Made by a program: the position numbers and the translations under genes
Notes under the pieces: model-generated
Database searches by the model: none
Told to the model about the DNA's origin: nothing
What the model saw: the letters and a program-made list of their open reading frames with translations, nothing else
NCBI RefSeq assembly: GCF_932526225.1
Contig: NC_064045.1
Span: 8,188,138-8,252,137, forward strand
Source of the DNA: Nematostella vectensis
Lineage: Eukaryota > Cnidaria > Anthozoa > Actiniaria > Edwardsiidae
Direction: 5' to 3'
Length of the DNA: 64,000 nt
Part shown: positions 41,301 through 44,300 of the stretch, in pieces
Layout: each line of letters opens with the position of its first letter
Position numbering within the stretch: the first letter of the stretch is position 1

Positions 41301-44300
41301 TACTATAAAACGGAAGAAATGGTCCCATGCCAACGGGAAGGTATGGTCAAGTGACGGGAAGTGACGGGTTGCTTGCAAGGCCAACATCTATGACGCATTG
41401 ACTTTGGCCCATACCAGAAAAGCGCATCGAGGAAGGGAAAAGACGTGGAAATGGGTGAAAAACAATTACAGCGAGAACAACCAAACGATAGTAAACTGCT
41501 ACGTGCAAATGTGTCGGATTCACGCAGAGCAGAAGCCCATTACAGACCGCGTAAAAGAAGTGAAGCAGCCCCTCCAGTCTGAAAGGTTTTTAAACCTCGT
41601 TGAAATGGACTTGATGGATTTTCGCAATTACCCCTGTCCATGCTCAAAAGTTCATAAATGGGTAGCAAATATAATTGACCACCACACAAAGTTTTGTTAC
41701 ATGCAGCCTATCTACTCGAAGACTGGTGAAGAAGATCTTAGCGTGCTATCCACTTTTGCACCCTATACGGCTATCCCAAGATATGGATCACGGACAACGG
41801 GCTAGAGTTCAAGAATCGGCTTGTTGAAGCATTTGCAGGGAAAAAACGGAATTCAAATCAGTCATGGCTCACCTAGTACGCCTACAACTCAAGGTCTTGT
41901 CGAGAGAAGTAACCGAACCTTTAAAGAAGATCTAAGAGCAATTCTTCAAAGTGAGGTCCACAAAGAACTGAAGAGATGGTGTGAAAGCACATCGCAAGCG
42001 TCATATACGATGAACATCACACATCACAGGGCAATCAACGAGAGACCTTACGAGGTTGTGTTTGGTTTTAAAGCCAACAGGGAACATAGAAATGTGGCTG
42101 ACAATGAAGATGAGATGCCAGGAGCCAAACGTCAAAAGCGAATTGAAAGGCAAGAAGCATACAACCAGAAAATGGTAGAACAAACCAAGAGAAAGCAAAG
42201 TTCAAGAAGGATGATATTGTGGCCATTCAAATAAAAATGAGAGACCTGACAAAACCTCTTGTCTTCACCCACGTATGCTCATTGGAAAAGTAGTGTCTGT
42301 CGAGGAGAGTAATTACTGCACAGTTGTTACTGAACATGGGCGCATCAAAGGAACAATTGCTCCAAATCGGTTGAACCACTGCACGTCATCAGTACCTCCA
42401 CGATTTGACAATGATCGCCAAATCACGTTTACAGAAGCTTGTAAGAAATGCGCCCAAATTAATTAATTAAATAAAAATATCTTCCACACAGTTTTGTTAC
42501 GTAAAGTTTATTTTAACAAAGTCTTACCCAACCATTCCCTAACCCTAACCCCAACGTACTTATCAAAAAAGAATGCCTGGTACTTCTGAGGTCTTCCAGA
42601 TTTTGCACTGGTTGGAGAATTTCCAACTGGTTGTAAAATTTCTAACTAGTTGAAAAATTTCCAACTGGTTGATAAAAATTCCAACCAAAATGAATTTCCA
42701 ACCACAACATGTACATCTCTGCTGATGGTAAGCCACATTTATATACTTCTCTGCTGATGTGTTCCCTGTTGTTTTTCAGAGACATGCCAGCCCCCCTCGC
42801 CACTGCGTCACCTCTCCCCAGAATGCAACGCGGTTTACTCTTGGTCGCATGAGGACATGGATAGCTATCTCCCTCACTGGGCCAAGCATGCCAACGAGAC
42901 AGAAGCACAAAAAGCCGCGCTTACCAAATCCCCGTGGCGATACCAAGATACGTGGGAACTACGAGGGTTCCCTTACCTCGGGAAAATGGCAACTTACCGC
43001 GGTGGAGGGTATGTACAGGACCTCGGTCCGGACAACGAGACCTTGTATCAATCATTGAAGAATCTCGCCTCTGGTGGCTGGATTGATCAATACACCCGCG
43101 CGTTATTCACAGAGGTGAACATCTACAACAACAATGTCAATCTTCTATGTGTTGTTACTCTGTTATTCGAGTTTTTACCCAGTACTGGCGGTATCCCGTT
43201 CGTGAATGTCCAGCCAATCAAGCTGTTCCGTTACTTGGGCGGGTTCTCGCACGCTCTGCTAGGCTTCGAGGTTGTATTCCTGTTTTTGATATTCTACTGG
43301 GTCTATCGTGATGTCAAAAAGATCATAGATCAAGGTAAAGCGTACTGGAAGGGGCTCTGGAATGTGGTGGACTCCTTGATTACTTCTCTGTCCATCTGTG
43401 CCGTCGGATTCTACTTTGCTCGACTCGTCTTCATCAATGTCGCCATCAAACAGTTCCGCGAGGATCCTAAACGCTTTGTCAGCTTCCAATACGTAATTTT
43501 ACTCAACGAGGCGCACAATTGCTTAATGGCTGTCGTCGTGTTGTTACTGAACTTGAAATTCCTCCGTTTATTGCGGTTTAATCGTAAGATCTCCATGCTG
43601 TCGGCGACTGTTAAGCTCGCTGCTAAGCCCCTGTTTGCGTACGCACTGGTCATTTTTTTGGTGATTCTTGCGTTTGCGTTCCTTGGTACACTGATGTTTG
43701 GCACTCAGCTTCCACAGTATCGTACGTTGACGCGGTCCGTGGTCGCATTTAGCGAGATGATGCTGGGAAAGTTTGATTTTTATGAGCTCGCTGAGGCGAA
43801 CAGAGCGTTCGGCCCGGGGCTCATCTTTATCTACCAACTCGCCATGCAGTTCATCCTGTTAAATCTCTTCATCGGGATTCTATGCGAGTCTTTTGAAGTC
43901 GTCCGAAGTGATGCTCTTCAGCAGCCGAACGAGTACGAAATTGTGAACTACATGACAAACCGAATTAAGTCGTACTTCGGGCAGACTGTGGCGCCCCCAA
44001 TTAAGCCCACTTATAAGAAACCCTTGACGGAACTGGAACGGAACGTGGATCAGATCGAGAATCACGCTGATACGATACTTTACTACATGAGGAACCTTTT
44101 CTCGGAAGATCTGCGCGCGTCGCGATGGCTTGAGCCTGAGCACGACACGAGCAAAAAAGGGAAAGTGATGGCCCTGTTTCTGGAACAGGGAGAGGAGGGG
44201 GAAGAGATAGACGAGAACGAGTTCTTCGACAGCATTCCCGTCATGGATGATTTCCTGGAAAGGACTAAGGACAGTGAGCTGGAAGATATCTTTAACAAAA

